Made by a program: the position numbers and the translations under genes
Shown here: in pieces, positions 38,253-46,998 of the stretch
How positions within the stretch are numbered: position 1 is the first letter of the stretch
Layout: each line of letters begins with the position of its first letter
Origin: Haematospirillum sp. H4485
GTDB taxonomy: Bacteria > Pseudomonadota > Alphaproteobacteria > Rhodospirillales > Rhodospirillaceae
DNA length: 64,000 nucleotides
Direction of reading: 5' to 3'
Assembly (NCBI RefSeq): GCF_012102745.1
Contig: NZ_JAAVSY010000001.1
Location: forward strand, 495,347-559,346
Notes under the pieces: generated by a model
The model's database searches: none
Seen by the model: only the letters and a program-made list of their open reading frames with translations
Told to the model about the DNA's origin: nothing

Positions 38253-38366
38253 GCGGATGACTCTCACTTTCCATAAAGTGCCTGTCTCTCCGGACAATCG
38301 GACAGCGCGGGAATCAAGGCAGCGCTGTTCCAGAATGCCCCGCCAGGGCGGACAGGGTTTTTTGAA

Positions 38367-39290
38367 ATGTATAAAATAAATGCAAAAGTATTCTCGACAG
38401 ACACCATACGCCTTCTGACTATCCCGTCGGCCGTGGTGCTTTTCTGTGTATTTTCCCTTCTGTCCCAAGCGTCCGCGACCGATGCCACAGAAGCAACAAC
38501 CGCTGCTGCTGAAGCCACCGGAGCCGTTGAAGCCGCCATTTCAGCACTGCCTCATGATCTTTCGCTGGGCGGCATGTTCATGGCTGCCGACAGCGTGGTC
38601 AAAGCTGTTATGGGATGCTTGGCTCTCGCCTCGGTTATGACATGGACCACTTGGGGGGCAAAGAGCCTTGAATTACGCAAGGCAAAGCGCGACCTATCCC
38701 GTGCCATCCATGTACTGGATGCATGCCGCACAACGGAAGAAGCACGCACCGCACTCCGCGACTATACCGGCTTGTGCCACACAATGATCGAAGCTGCCAT
38801 TATTGAAATCACCCTGTCCGGAGAAAGCGGTAAGGACGGCATCAGAGACAGGACATCTTCACGGCTTGAACAGATTGAGGCCGATGCCGGGCGACGTATG
38901 GCCTCAGGCCTGGGTGTCCTGGCCAGCATAGGCTCGAACAGCCCGTTCATTGGTCTGTTCGGCACTGTCTGGGGGATCATGGACAGCTTTATTGGTATTT
39001 CAAAAGCACAAACAACAAACTTGGCGATCGTGGCACCAGGTATCGCCGAGGCTTTACTGGCAACGGCAATGGGGCTGGTAGCGGCAATCCCGGCGGTTAT
39101 CCTGTATAATCTGCTGGTTCGTTCGATAGGGGCGTACCGTGGTCTTGTTGGCAATATGTCGGCAACTATGCTGCGTTTGGTCAGTCGTGAGCTGGATCTG
39201 CGCTCGGACAGCTCCCCCGATGTTCATCAGCCACGCAACCACCAATCCTCCCCCGTCCGGGTGGCAATCCCGCGCTCTGCTGCGGAGTAA
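38367..39290 (+). CDS. exbB: TonB-system proton channel ExbB
   Basis: A 307-residue inner-membrane protein with an N-terminal signal-like segment and an Ala/Thr/Glu-rich stretch (residues 36-60) before the conserved MotA/TolQ/ExbB part. Motifs are the first membrane segment ([20 protein letters not shown]) and [20 protein letters not shown], followed by [21 protein letters not shown], the typical ExbB core. It forms the proton channel that energises TonB. It is the first gene of an exbB-exbD-tonB operon and is separated from exbD by six bases. The extended N-terminus is typical of alphaproteobacterial ExbB. Confidence 0.92.
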   Translation: MYKINAKVFSTDTIRLLTIPSAVVLFCVFSLLSQASATDATEATTAAAEATGAVEAAISALPHDLSLGGMFMAADSVVKAVMGCLALASVMTWTTWGAKSLELRKAKRDLSRAIHVLDACRTTEEARTALRDYTGLCHTMIEAAIIEITLSGESGKDGIRDRTSSRLEQIEADAGRRMASGLGVLASIGSNSPFIGLFGTVWGIMDSFIGISKAQTTNLAIVAPGIAEALLATAMGLVAAIPAVILYNLLVRSIGAYRGLVGNMSATMLRLVSRELDLRSDSSPDVHQPRNHQSSPVRVAIPRSAAE

Positions 39291-39296
39291 AAAGGC

Positions 39297-39722
39297 ATGG
39301 CCGGCCCTGTTCATAATAGTCGCGATGAACTGATGGAAAATCACGCTATCAACGTGACACCCTTTATCGATGTTGTTCTGGTGCTTTTGGTCGTCTTCAT
39401 GGTAGCCGCCCCCCTGTCGACCGTTGACACACCCGTTGATCTGCCCTCCTCAACCGCGATACCAACACCCAGACCAGACAATCCCGTCTTTCTGACAGTG
39501 ACCCGCGACGGGAACCTTCTTCTGGGGCACGAGACACTGTCCACCGCCATGCTCCCCGCAGCACTGGATGCCCAAACCGGTCAGAACCGTGAACAGCGCA
39601 TTTTTCTTATGGCAGACAAGGCGGTGAATTACGGAACAGTCATGGCCGTCATGAATGTACTGCGGGACAATGGATATCTGAAAATTGCCCTGACCGGAGT
39701 GGAGGAAGGACAAAATCCGTGA
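39297..39722 (+). CDS. exbD: TonB-system protein ExbD
   Basis: A 141-residue single-pass inner-membrane protein. The membrane segment NVTPFIDVVLVLLVVFMVAA carries the proton-carrying Asp (FID) used by ExbD. The periplasmic part is typical: IFLMADKAVNYGTVMAVMN. It works with ExbB and TonB. The start is six bases after exbB, and its stop overlaps the tonB start (GTGA). Confidence 0.93.
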   Translation: MAGPVHNSRDELMENHAINVTPFIDVVLVLLVVFMVAAPLSTVDTPVDLPSSTAIPTPRPDNPVFLTVTRDGNLLLGHETLSTAMLPAALDAQTGQNREQRIFLMADKAVNYGTVMAVMNVLRDNGYLKIALTGVEEGQNP

Positions 39723-40462
39723 GGAAGCACACAGCATCCTTGCCATGGGAGCCAGAATCCTTCAATCGCTGGGCGAGCTGTTTTGGTACTGTGCTTCTGG
39801 CTCACTGCCTTCTTGTGGCTGCCGCGCTGGAAACCTGGATCACACCGGAGCCGACAGCAGGCTTTGTCACAGGGCAAGCTTTGCTTGTTGACATGCTGCC
39901 TGCGCCGTCAGCCTCTGCACCACCATCTCATGCGGTAGAAGAACCACACCAGCAAGAGCAAAAACTGCAACCCGTTCAGGAAGCAGACGTAACGCTCCCC
40001 AAGCCGGCCCCCAGGACAGAAACGCGCCGCCGCAAAACCAATTCCAAGCCTGCTGCATTACGTACTACGGAAGAGAACCCGGTACAACGGGACCAGTCGC
40101 AGGATACCCCAGGCCAACAAGCACCTTCTTCCAACACCAGCGTCACAACACAATCCGACAGCTCTGCTGCGGCCAAAATGTCGCTCTGGCATGGCCAGAT
40201 CCTGTCACATCTTGAACGCCACAAACATTACCCCCGCCTTGCAAAAGCACGCTATCAGGAAGGTACTGTTGTTATCCGGTTCATGATTGCCAGAACGGGG
40301 GATGTTTTGTCCGTGGGCCTGGAAGAATCATCGGGCTTCCCGCTTCTGGATCAGGAAGGTCTGGATCTGGTAAGGCGCGCAAGCCCTCTTCCTCCCCCTC
40401 CGTCCGGAACAGAAAGCTCTGTTCTTGAGCTTGTCTCTCCGATACAATTCTACCTGAGATAA
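39719..40462 (+). CDS. tonB: Energy transducer TonB
   Basis: A 247-residue protein with an N-terminal membrane anchor (about residues 19-42, FGTVLLAHCLLVAAALETWI), a Pro/Gln/Thr-rich periplasmic spacer and a C-terminal TonB domain (YPRLAKARYQEGTVVIRFM, SSGFPLLDQEGLDLVRRASP). It passes energy from ExbBD to outer-membrane receptors for iron chelates or vitamins, and the B12 need of NrdJ makes cobalamin uptake one plausible substrate. The GTG start overlaps the exbD stop. Receptor genes are not in the window. Confidence 0.9.
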   Translation: MRKHTASLPWEPESFNRWASCFGTVLLAHCLLVAAALETWITPEPTAGFVTGQALLVDMLPAPSASAPPSHAVEEPHQQEQKLQPVQEADVTLPKPAPRTETRRRKTNSKPAALRTTEENPVQRDQSQDTPGQQAPSSNTSVTTQSDSSAAAKMSLWHGQILSHLERHKHYPRLAKARYQEGTVVIRFMIARTGDVLSVGLEESSGFPLLDQEGLDLVRRASPLPPPPSGTESSVLELVSPIQFYLR

Positions 40463-40509
40463 GATCAAAGATCCCGGTGACACATTTTGGTCAAGTATAC
40501 TGGTTTTGC

Positions 40510-40532
40510 GTAAGTATATTTGCCATACTTAC
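40510..40532. promoter_or_regulatory. 8-bp inverted repeat, possible operator or terminator
   Basis: GTAAGTAT (40510-40517), ATTTGCC and ATACTTAC (40525-40532) are perfect inverted halves, 48 bases after tonB and 66 before the next ATG. A related palindrome AGTATACT lies just upstream at about 40494-40501. No T run follows, and the repeated AGTAT core favours a repressor operator over a terminator; the regulator is unknown. Confidence 0.4.
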
Positions 40533-40597
40533 TGAGGTCTTCCTGAATACCAGAGTACCCGGTCAACACTCTATCGCATGACAAGGGGTGAGCGCAT

Positions 40598-41509
40598 ATG
40601 TTCCAGACCATCAGTCCCTGTCAGGCATGGCGGATGTTGAGGTTGGCAATGGTTGCGCTGATGGTTGCCCTGCTTCCCGTATCTGGCCTCTGCCTGGCGC
40701 AAGAGCCTATGGAAGTGCGGACGCCTGCCCCGGAAAATCCGGATGATCCCCGCTTTGCCTGGTCTGTAGAAGTGCTGAGGATGGCCCTACAGGCAACAGA
40801 GCAGGACTTTGGTCCATGGAAATTGGTTCTGGAATCCAGGGTCTCGGATAGAACACGACTGGAAACAGAGCTTGAGAAGGGGGGCTTGATCAATGTTGCC
40901 CTTCTCCCCAGCTGTACGATCAGTGACAAACGCTTCATGCGGGTCAGTCACGTTGCGGACCGGGGTCTTCTGGGATACCGGGTTGCCATTATACGGGCCG
41001 GTGAGCAGAACAAGTTTTCCGGCGTCAAAACTCTGAATGATCTTGCTGCCTTCGCCGTTGCCTCTGGCCGGAACTGGCATATAAGCAAAATCTTCATAGG
41101 TAATGATTTGCCCGTGACTCTGTGGCCTGATCTGGATGGCCTGTACAATCTCCTGTCTATAGGTCGGGTAGATTATTTGTCCCGTAGCGTCTACGAAGTC
41201 ATGCGTGAACTTGATCACTACAAGCAGACATACCCGGACCTGGCGATCGAACAAACACTACTGGTCCGAACCCCGATTGCCATGTGGCTTTACGTATCAG
41301 TCGGTGAGGACAGGCTGAAAGAACGCCTCGAAGCGGGGATGGACCGCATATTGGCCAATGGAGCCCTGAAGACCCGGTTTGACGCATTGTTCCGCAAGGA
41401 TCTGGAGGCCCTGAACCTGAAGAGCCGTCACGTTATTATGCTGAATGATCCGGATGCTCACGGTCCCACACTGGCAATCCCGACCACAGAGTTACTTACG
41501 GGTCAATAA
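40598..41509 (+). CDS. Exported solute-binding-like protein
   Basis: A 303-residue protein with a signal peptide (MVALMVALLPVSGLCLAQ) and a mature domain resembling type 2 periplasmic binding proteins of the extracellular SBP3 type: the FAWSVEVLRMALQATEQDFG start, LLGYRVAIIRAGEQ and VKTLNDLAAFAVASG in the first lobe, and LSIGRVDYLSRSVYEVMREL in the second. No permease genes are adjacent, so it may be a lone sensor or orphan binder; the ligand is unknown. AAGGGGTGA precedes the ATG. Its 3' end overlaps the convergent fliJ by 18 bases. Confidence 0.6.
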   Translation: MFQTISPCQAWRMLRLAMVALMVALLPVSGLCLAQEPMEVRTPAPENPDDPRFAWSVEVLRMALQATEQDFGPWKLVLESRVSDRTRLETELEKGGLINVALLPSCTISDKRFMRVSHVADRGLLGYRVAIIRAGEQNKFSGVKTLNDLAAFAVASGRNWHISKIFIGNDLPVTLWPDLDGLYNLLSIGRVDYLSRSVYEVMRELDHYKQTYPDLAIEQTLLVRTPIAMWLYVSVGEDRLKERLEAGMDRILANGALKTRFDALFRKDLEALNLKSRHVIMLNDPDAHGPTLAIPTTELLTGQ

Positions 41510-41938
41510 ACTGGTCCGCCCCCCACGACGGCGATAAATCTCAAGACCGATGTCATCTTGCAGGGCACGTTCTTGGCGTTCACGCATGGATGTCTCACGC
41601 CCGATACGGTTGTCCTCGGCAATTTCACTGGTCTTCAGTTCCTTGAATGCCTCGGCCAGCGTATCACGGGCAGCACTGATCTGCCGACGAAGGTCTTTCA
41701 GAGTTTTTTCAAGTGTCTCGCGGCGCTCCTTGGCCCAGCGCACATAGCCGCCATAGGTCAGGCCGGCACCCAAGGGATCAGCCGCGGCTGCATGACGCTC
41801 CTTGATCCCCTGCTCTTCCAGAGCAAGAAGCAAAGCGATAAGCTGCTCCTCCGAAGCGATCAGACGCGCCAGAAAGCGACGTTTCTCATCAACATCCCAC
41901 TTACGTAGGCGTACAAGACCCTTCAGGGTACGTGACAC
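41492..41938 (-). CDS. fliJ: Flagellar export chaperone FliJ
   Basis: A 148-residue coiled-coil protein that links the FliI ATPase to the FlhA gate. It starts SRTLKGLVRLRKWDVDEKRR, a common alphaproteobacterial FliJ start, and is almost all charged helix, with Arg/Glu/Lys-rich heptads through QERALQDDIGLEIYRR. The GTG start has AGGGGAG upstream. It begins 14 bases after fliI, so the two are co-translated. Its 3' end runs into the end of the solute-binding-like gene. Confidence 0.85.
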   Translation of the reverse strand: MSRTLKGLVRLRKWDVDEKRRFLARLIASEEQLIALLLALEEQGIKERHAAAADPLGAGLTYGGYVRWAKERRETLEKTLKDLRRQISAARDTLAEAFKELKTSEIAEDNRIGRETSMRERQERALQDDIGLEIYRRRGGRTSLLTRK

Positions 41939-41952
41939 GACAGACTCCCCTT

Positions 41953-43299
41953 TTATCTGCTATCAGCTGCCATCTCGAACCCAACGGCCTCAGCCAGAGC
42001 GGCATACGTTTGATCCAGCGTTGCGGACTCAGTCTTGCCCTGACCCAGCACGGCTTCTATACGGGGATACAGGGCTATCGCCTCGTCCACTTCCGCATTG
42101 GATCCATCTTTGTAGGCACCAAGACGGATCAGTTCACTCATATCCTCATAAACAGACACAATCCGGCGGCAACGTGAAATCAACTGGTTTTGCCATTCCG
42201 TATTGCAGCCGGGCATGGTCCGGGAAACAGATCGCAGGATGTTCATGGCGGGATAGCGACCCCTCTCGCTGATGGACCGCTCCAGCACAACATGTCCATC
42301 CAGAATACCGCGCACAGCATCGGATACGGGCTCGTTGTGATCATCCCCCTCGACCAGAACCGTGAATAGGCCGGTTATGTTACCCTGCCCGGGACCTCCC
42401 GGGCCAGCACGCTCCAGCAACTTGGGCAACTCGGCAAAAACGGTTGGTGTATACCCCTTGCTGGCCGGTGGCTCTCCCGCAGAAAGGCTGATCTCGCGCT
42501 GGGCCATGGCAAAACGGGTCACACTGTCCATCAAACAGAGGACCTCGGCACCCTTGTCCCGGAAATACTCTGCCACCGCCATGGTCAAATAAGCAGCCTG
42601 ACGCCGGATCAAGGGGGGCTCATCAGACGTGGCAATCACAACAACAGAGCGGGCCAAACCTTCAGGCCCCAGATCATCTTCTATGAACTCCCGGGCCTCA
42701 CGCCCGCGCTCTCCTATAAGCCCACAAACAATCACATCAGCCGATGAGTACTTGGCCATCATGGACATGACAGAAGATTTTCCGACGCCTGATGCGGCAA
42801 AAATCCCCATACGCTGGCCAACGCAACACGTTGTGAAAGCGTTCAGGCACCGAATACCAAGGTCCAGCTTCCCCCCTACTCTCTGTCGTGCATGAGCTGG
42901 TGGCGGCGAGGCCCGAACCGGATAGGCAACAGGTCCTGACAACAAAGGCCCCAAACTGTCTGCAGGCTCAGCCATGGCGGTTATGACACGCCCCAGCCAT
43001 GATTCATGCGGATAGACAGCCGGAGCGGCAGCAACCACCTCGGCACAAGCCCCCAAACCTATCCCGTCCAAGGTCCCAAAAGGCATCAGCAGTGCCCGAC
43101 CATCGCGAAAACCGACAATCTCTCCCGGCACCATGTGCTGATCCCGCCTTGTGAGCATCACACGGTCTCCGACCGAGACAGATGTTTGTATGCCTCCAAC
43201 TTCGACCAGAAGCCCCTGTACAGCAACCACGCGACCAAAAAGTCTGTAATCAGGCAAGCGAGCAATGTCTGTCAGCAGATTGCTTGTCGGTATGGGCAT
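41953..43299 (-). CDS. fliI: Flagellum-specific ATP synthase FliI
   Basis: A 448-residue hexameric ATPase that powers early export of flagellar proteins. The P-loop GIFAASGVGKSSVMSMMAK, the signature DSVTRFAMAQREISLSAGEP and RGYTPTVFAELPKLLERAG-type segment identify it. The ATG at 43299 (MPIPTSNLLTDIARLPDY) has GGCGGAAAG eight bases upstream; the open frame extends 11 codons further without a ribosome site. fliJ follows 14 bases later. The gene is divergent from ctrA, and this fliJ-fliI-ctrA order is seen in related bacteria. Confidence 0.95.
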   Translation of the reverse strand: MPIPTSNLLTDIARLPDYRLFGRVVAVQGLLVEVGGIQTSVSVGDRVMLTRRDQHMVPGEIVGFRDGRALLMPFGTLDGIGLGACAEVVAAAPAVYPHESWLGRVITAMAEPADSLGPLLSGPVAYPVRASPPPAHARQRVGGKLDLGIRCLNAFTTCCVGQRMGIFAASGVGKSSVMSMMAKYSSADVIVCGLIGERGREAREFIEDDLGPEGLARSVVVIATSDEPPLIRRQAAYLTMAVAEYFRDKGAEVLCLMDSVTRFAMAQREISLSAGEPPASKGYTPTVFAELPKLLERAGPGGPGQGNITGLFTVLVEGDDHNEPVSDAVRGILDGHVVLERSISERGRYPAMNILRSVSRTMPGCNTEWQNQLISRCRRIVSVYEDMSELIRLGAYKDGSNAEVDEAIALYPRIEAVLGQGKTESATLDQTYAALAEAVGFEMAADSR

Positions 43300-43399
43300 A
43301 CGAGGATCTTTCCGCCATGAATCACAAGACACTGCGTACTGTTACACTACGGGCACACAGACACTTGGTGCTTGCACGTAACAATCAATCACTCTATCG

Positions 43400-43414
43400 T
43401 TAATCTCGGGTTAA
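43400..43414 (+). promoter_or_regulatory. CtrA-binding site upstream of ctrA (and fliI)
   Basis: TTAATCTCGGGTTAA is an exact TTAA-N7-TTAA, the consensus for full CtrA boxes. It lies 62 bases before the ctrA ATG and 101 before the fliI ATG, in the divergent region, so CtrA could control itself and fliI-fliJ. Two GANTC methylation motifs lie near (43319-43323 and 43426-43430), recalling the CcrM-sensitive ctrA promoter of Caulobacter. Confidence 0.75.
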
Positions 43415-43475
43415 TCGGATGTCCGGATTCAAAGAACAGGGATCAAGACATCTGCGCAGAGCATGAGGGTGCCCC

Positions 43476-44201
43476 ATGCGCGTTCTTGTCGTAGAAGACG
43501 ATACAGCCACCCGGCAGAGTATCGAACTCATGCTTCGCAAAGAGCAGTGGGTTGTTGACTCCACCAACTTGGGCGAAGATGGCCTGGAGATCGGCAAGCT
43601 CTACGATTATGACATCATCTTGCTCGACTTGGTCCTCCCGGACATGGACGGGGTGGACGTCATCCGGCAGCTGCGGGCTGCGCGGATTGAAACACCAGTC
43701 CTGATCCTGTCCGGCCTTGACGAACCAGACAGAAAAGTCCGTGGGCTTGGCAGCGGCGCCGATGACTATTTGACAAAGCCATTCGACCGCTCAGAACTGA
43801 TCGCACGTATTCAGGCAATCGTGCGACGCTCAAAGGGTCACTCCCAATCCGTTGTGCGAACAGGGCGGCTGTGCGTCAACCTGGACGCCCATACCGTCAC
43901 GATCGACAGCAACCCCGTACACCTGACGGTCAAGGAATACGGTATTCTTGAGCTTCTGGCTCTCCGCAAGGGCACGACACTCACCAAGGACCAATTTCTC
44001 AGCCATCTTTACAATGGCATTGATGAACCAGAGCTGAAAATTATCGATGTTTTCATCTGCAAACTACGGAAAAAACTTGCCGTAGCATCAGACGGAGATA
44101 ATTACATCGAAACAGTCTGGGGGCGTGGCTATGTACTGCGCGATCCATCTATTGCCGGCGAAACAGCCGCTTATCAGACCTCCGATGCTGTGTCAGCCTG
44201 A
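43476..44201 (+). CDS. ctrA: Cell-cycle response regulator CtrA
   Basis: A 241-residue OmpR-type regulator. The receiver has E7-D8-D9, the phosphoacceptor D51 ([14 protein letters not shown]), the LSG stretch and the Lys in [13 protein letters not shown]. The DNA-binding part carries the strong CtrA signatures [42 protein letters not shown] and KLRKKL; these identify CtrA rather than a generic OmpR protein. It controls cell-cycle and motility genes in alphaproteobacteria. The last residues ([10 protein letters not shown]) do not match the Caulobacter C-terminal degradation end, so stability may differ. A TTAA-N7-TTAA site precedes it. It is convergent with pdxY, 12 bases apart. Confidence 0.96.
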   Translation: MRVLVVEDDTATRQSIELMLRKEQWVVDSTNLGEDGLEIGKLYDYDIILLDLVLPDMDGVDVIRQLRAARIETPVLILSGLDEPDRKVRGLGSGADDYLTKPFDRSELIARIQAIVRRSKGHSQSVVRTGRLCVNLDAHTVTIDSNPVHLTVKEYGILELLALRKGTTLTKDQFLSHLYNGIDEPELKIIDVFICKLRKKLAVASDGDNYIETVWGRGYVLRDPSIAGETAAYQTSDAVSA

Positions 44202-44213
44202 AACAGGCGCATA

Positions 44214-45092
44214 CTACACAAGACTTTCAGAATCAAACAGGTATGGGGGTGTCAGGAGATATTCTTGGCATACGATCAGTTGAGGCTCCACCTCTTCCCG
44301 ATGAACGGTCTCTTTAATAATGGCATGCAGCGAGGATGCCGCATGTGACATTGCCTGAGGAACAGGCACATCGTGTAACAAGGCACCGGTCAGCAATGCG
44401 GTGAAAATGTCACCGGTTCCATGCATGCTGGCCTTGACTGGAATACGTTCGACACGAACCAACCAAGCCTGTTCAGCAGTTACAGCCAAACAACCAATCT
44501 CGCCAGGATCAGGCAAAGGAAGACTGGTCGTGACCACAAGGCGGGGCCCCCGTCCAATAACAATCTTGGCTGCCTTCAAGGCATCTTCAACTGTACGAAC
44601 ATCCATGCCAGCAAGAAGAGCCAGCTCAAAACGGTTTGGAACCACAACATCAGCCATTGGTACCAAACAATCGGCAAAGAAGGCCGGGATATCCGCAGGT
44701 GCATACAAGACCCCGGTTCCGGAAGCATTGTCATCTCCCATAACAGGATCACAGACATACAAGCTTTCCGGGTTGCAATCACGCATGCGACAAACGGCCT
44801 TTGCAATGACCTTTCCCAGTGCGGCACGTCCGAGAAAACCCGATACCATGGCAGAACATTGCCCAAGAATGCCGTTACTGTCCAAACCAGACAAAACATC
44901 GCGGACATGCGCCGGACGAAAAATATCACCACGAACATCGGGATAACCAAGCCGGCTGGACAGCTGACACGTATGAACCGGCCACACTTCAAATCCCATC
45001 CGCTGCAAGGGAAAGACAGCAGCAGCATTGCCGACATGGCCATAGGCTACATGCGACTGTACGGATACGACACTACGAACAGGAGGAAACAT
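44214..45092 (-). CDS. pdxY: Pyridoxal kinase PdxY
   Basis: An enzyme of about 292 residues that phosphorylates pyridoxal in the vitamin B6 salvage pathway, giving the PLP needed by ALAS and the aminotransferase seen here. Signatures: VVSVQSHVAYGHVGNAAAVF, the YPDVRGD substrate part, DPVMGDDNASGTGVLYAP, and the anion-hole and catalytic Asp in MHGTGDIFTALLTGALL. The start is a choice: ATG at 45092 has its AGGAG 12 bases away, while a TTG two codons upstream (45098) sits six bases from it. The frame continues upstream of both but with no family match. Confidence 0.85.
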   Translation of the reverse strand: MFPPVRSVVSVQSHVAYGHVGNAAAVFPLQRMGFEVWPVHTCQLSSRLGYPDVRGDIFRPAHVRDVLSGLDSNGILGQCSAMVSGFLGRAALGKVIAKAVCRMRDCNPESLYVCDPVMGDDNASGTGVLYAPADIPAFFADCLVPMADVVVPNRFELALLAGMDVRTVEDALKAAKIVIGRGPRLVVTTSLPLPDPGEIGCLAVTAEQAWLVRVERIPVKASMHGTGDIFTALLTGALLHDVPVPQAMSHAASSLHAIIKETVHREEVEPQLIVCQEYLLTPPYLFDSESLV

Positions 45093-45389
45093 GCCCAAAG
45101 AACACTCCTGAAGAACAAAACTGCGTCGCACAAAACATCACGAACATCTTTTGAGTACCGCACTGTGTTGCGGTCACAGCACCAGAACGAACCGGTATAT
45201 CTCCGAACAGAAAATTTGCCCTGACGACGGCATGACGTAACATCTCATAACTATCGGTATCATAAAAAGAAGTCATGGCTGTACGTTCCATGAATTTTCT
45301 CGCCTGTTGTCGCCTCTTTGCATCGGTCATGGCCTCGCTCATTCTCACTACCGCTCTAGAACACATTCTGGATTTCGGGGGAAGAATCC

Positions 45390-46955
45390 ATGGCCAGTAC
45401 ACCAACGTCACATCGCCGCTTACGCACAAAAGCGGGCGCACCAGTTACCAACAACCAGAACAGTATGACAGCAGGACCCCGGGGGCCACTCCTGTTGCAG
45501 GATGTATGGTTCCTGGAAAAGATGGCGCATTTCGACCGTGAAGTTATCCCCGAGCGCAGAATGCATGCCAAGGGATCAGGTGCCTATGGCACCTTTACCG
45601 TTACCAAGGACATCACCAAATACACCAAAGCAAAGATCTTTTCCAAAGTTGGCAAGAAAACCGACTTGTTCATACGCTTCTCAACCGTTGCCGGAGAACG
45701 CGGTGCCGCCGATGCCGAACGTGATATCCGTGGATTTGCCATCAAGTTCTATACTGACGATGGAAACTGGGATCTGGTTGGCAACAACACACCTGTTTTT
45801 TACCTGCGCGACCCGCTCAAGTTTATCGACCTCAATCACGTGGTGAAGCGCGATCCACACACCAACCTGCGCAATGCCACATGGAAGTGGGACTTTTTCT
45901 CCCATCTGCCGGAAAGCCTGCACCAGTTGACCATAGATTTCAGTGATCGAGGCATCCCCCGTTCATATCGCCATATGCATGGCTTTGGCAGCCATACGTT
46001 CAGCTTCATCAATGCCAAAAAGCAACGCTTCTGGGTCAAATTCCATCTGAAATCACGGCAAGGAATCCAGAACCTGGACCCCGCAGAAGCAGCCACCCTG
46101 ATCGGGCAGGACCGCGAAAGCTCTCAACGCGACCTGTACGATGCCATTTCAAACCGCAAATTCCCGCGCTGGCGTTTCTGTGTACAAATCATGCCGGAAA
46201 AAGACGCGGCCAAATATCGATTCAATCCTTTTGACCTGACAAAAGTCTGGCCTCACAAAGATTATCCCCTGATCGAGGTCGGCGAGCTGGAACTGAACCG
46301 CAATCCTGAAAATTACTTTTCAGAAGTGGAGCAAGCAGCCTTCAACCCGGCTGATGTTGTGCCCGGTATTGGGTTCTCGCCGGACAAGATGCTACAGGGC
46401 CGGCTCTTCTCTTATGGGGACACACAACGCTATCGGCTGGGTGTCAACCACCATCAAATTCCGGTCAATGCATCACGTTGCCCGGCACATGGGATCTACC
46501 ACCGGGATGGACCCATGCGCGTTGACAACATCAACTCCGGGCGCGTGACCTATGAACCGAATAGCTTCGGATACTGGAATGAACATCCGGAACATGCCGA
46601 ACCGCCGCTGAAAATTGAAGGCGATGCGGATCATTGGAACCATCGTGAGGATACAGATTACTACAGCCAGCCATGCGCCTTGTTCGAGCTGTTCGACAAA
46701 GGGCAAAGAGAAAGGCTCTTCAAAAACATTGCGGCAGATATGGATGGAGTGCCAAAGGATATACAAAAGCGCCAGATTGCCCTCTTCAAGAAAGTGCATC
46801 CAGACTACGGGGCTGGCGTTGCCAAAGCGCTTGGCCTGAAAGAAGGTGGGTCAAGTGACAAAACCAAGAAAGCTGCAAAGGCAAAAAAAGAGACAAAGAA
46901 AAAAACAGTTACCGCCAAAAGTAAAACGGCAAAGTCAGGAACACGTAAGAAGTAG
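45390..46955 (+). CDS. katA: Monofunctional haem catalase with lysine-rich tail
   Basis: A 521-residue catalase that breaks down hydrogen peroxide. The distal haem pocket His is in [14 protein letters not shown] with [20 protein letters not shown], the Asn follows in [12 protein letters not shown], and the proximal Tyr is in [15 protein letters not shown]. Size fits the small-subunit (about 480-residue) clade, but the last 30 residues are a Lys/Ala/Thr-rich tail ([16 protein letters not shown] onward) that is not part of the fold and recalls histone H1-like tails. GGGGAAG precedes the ATG. It is divergent from pdxY; the 258-bp gap has no recognised operator. Confidence 0.95.
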   Translation: MASTPTSHRRLRTKAGAPVTNNQNSMTAGPRGPLLLQDVWFLEKMAHFDREVIPERRMHAKGSGAYGTFTVTKDITKYTKAKIFSKVGKKTDLFIRFSTVAGERGAADAERDIRGFAIKFYTDDGNWDLVGNNTPVFYLRDPLKFIDLNHVVKRDPHTNLRNATWKWDFFSHLPESLHQLTIDFSDRGIPRSYRHMHGFGSHTFSFINAKKQRFWVKFHLKSRQGIQNLDPAEAATLIGQDRESSQRDLYDAISNRKFPRWRFCVQIMPEKDAAKYRFNPFDLTKVWPHKDYPLIEVGELELNRNPENYFSEVEQAAFNPADVVPGIGFSPDKMLQGRLFSYGDTQRYRLGVNHHQIPVNASRCPAHGIYHRDGPMRVDNINSGRVTYEPNSFGYWNEHPEHAEPPLKIEGDADHWNHREDTDYYSQPCALFELFDKGQRERLFKNIAADMDGVPKDIQKRQIALFKKVHPDYGAGVAKALGLKEGGSSDKTKKAAKAKKETKKKTVTAKSKTAKSGTRKK

Positions 46956-46964
46956 GCCTAATGT

Positions 46965-46996
46965 AGCACCTGTCATCTCACACGATGGCAGGTGCT
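46965..46996. terminator. Bidirectional hairpin between katA and the HerA-like gene
   Basis: AGCACCTGTCAT (46965-46976) pairs with ATGGCAGGTGCT (46985-46996) over 12 positions with one G-U pair, in the 43-bp gap of two convergent genes. T-rich tails are absent. Confidence 0.6.
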
Positions 46997-46998
46997 GC

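Noticed and set aside
38257..38379. 40-codon ORF upstream of exbB
   Set aside because: It overlaps the exbB start, has no ribosome site and no recognisable family.
44196..44208. Short hairpin GCCTG-AAA-CAGGC at the ctrA stop
   Set aside because: Only five base pairs and no T tract, so not listed as a terminator.
45275..45541. 88-codon frame overlapping the catalase start
   Set aside because: It is a shadow of the catalase coding region with no ribosome site or family match.
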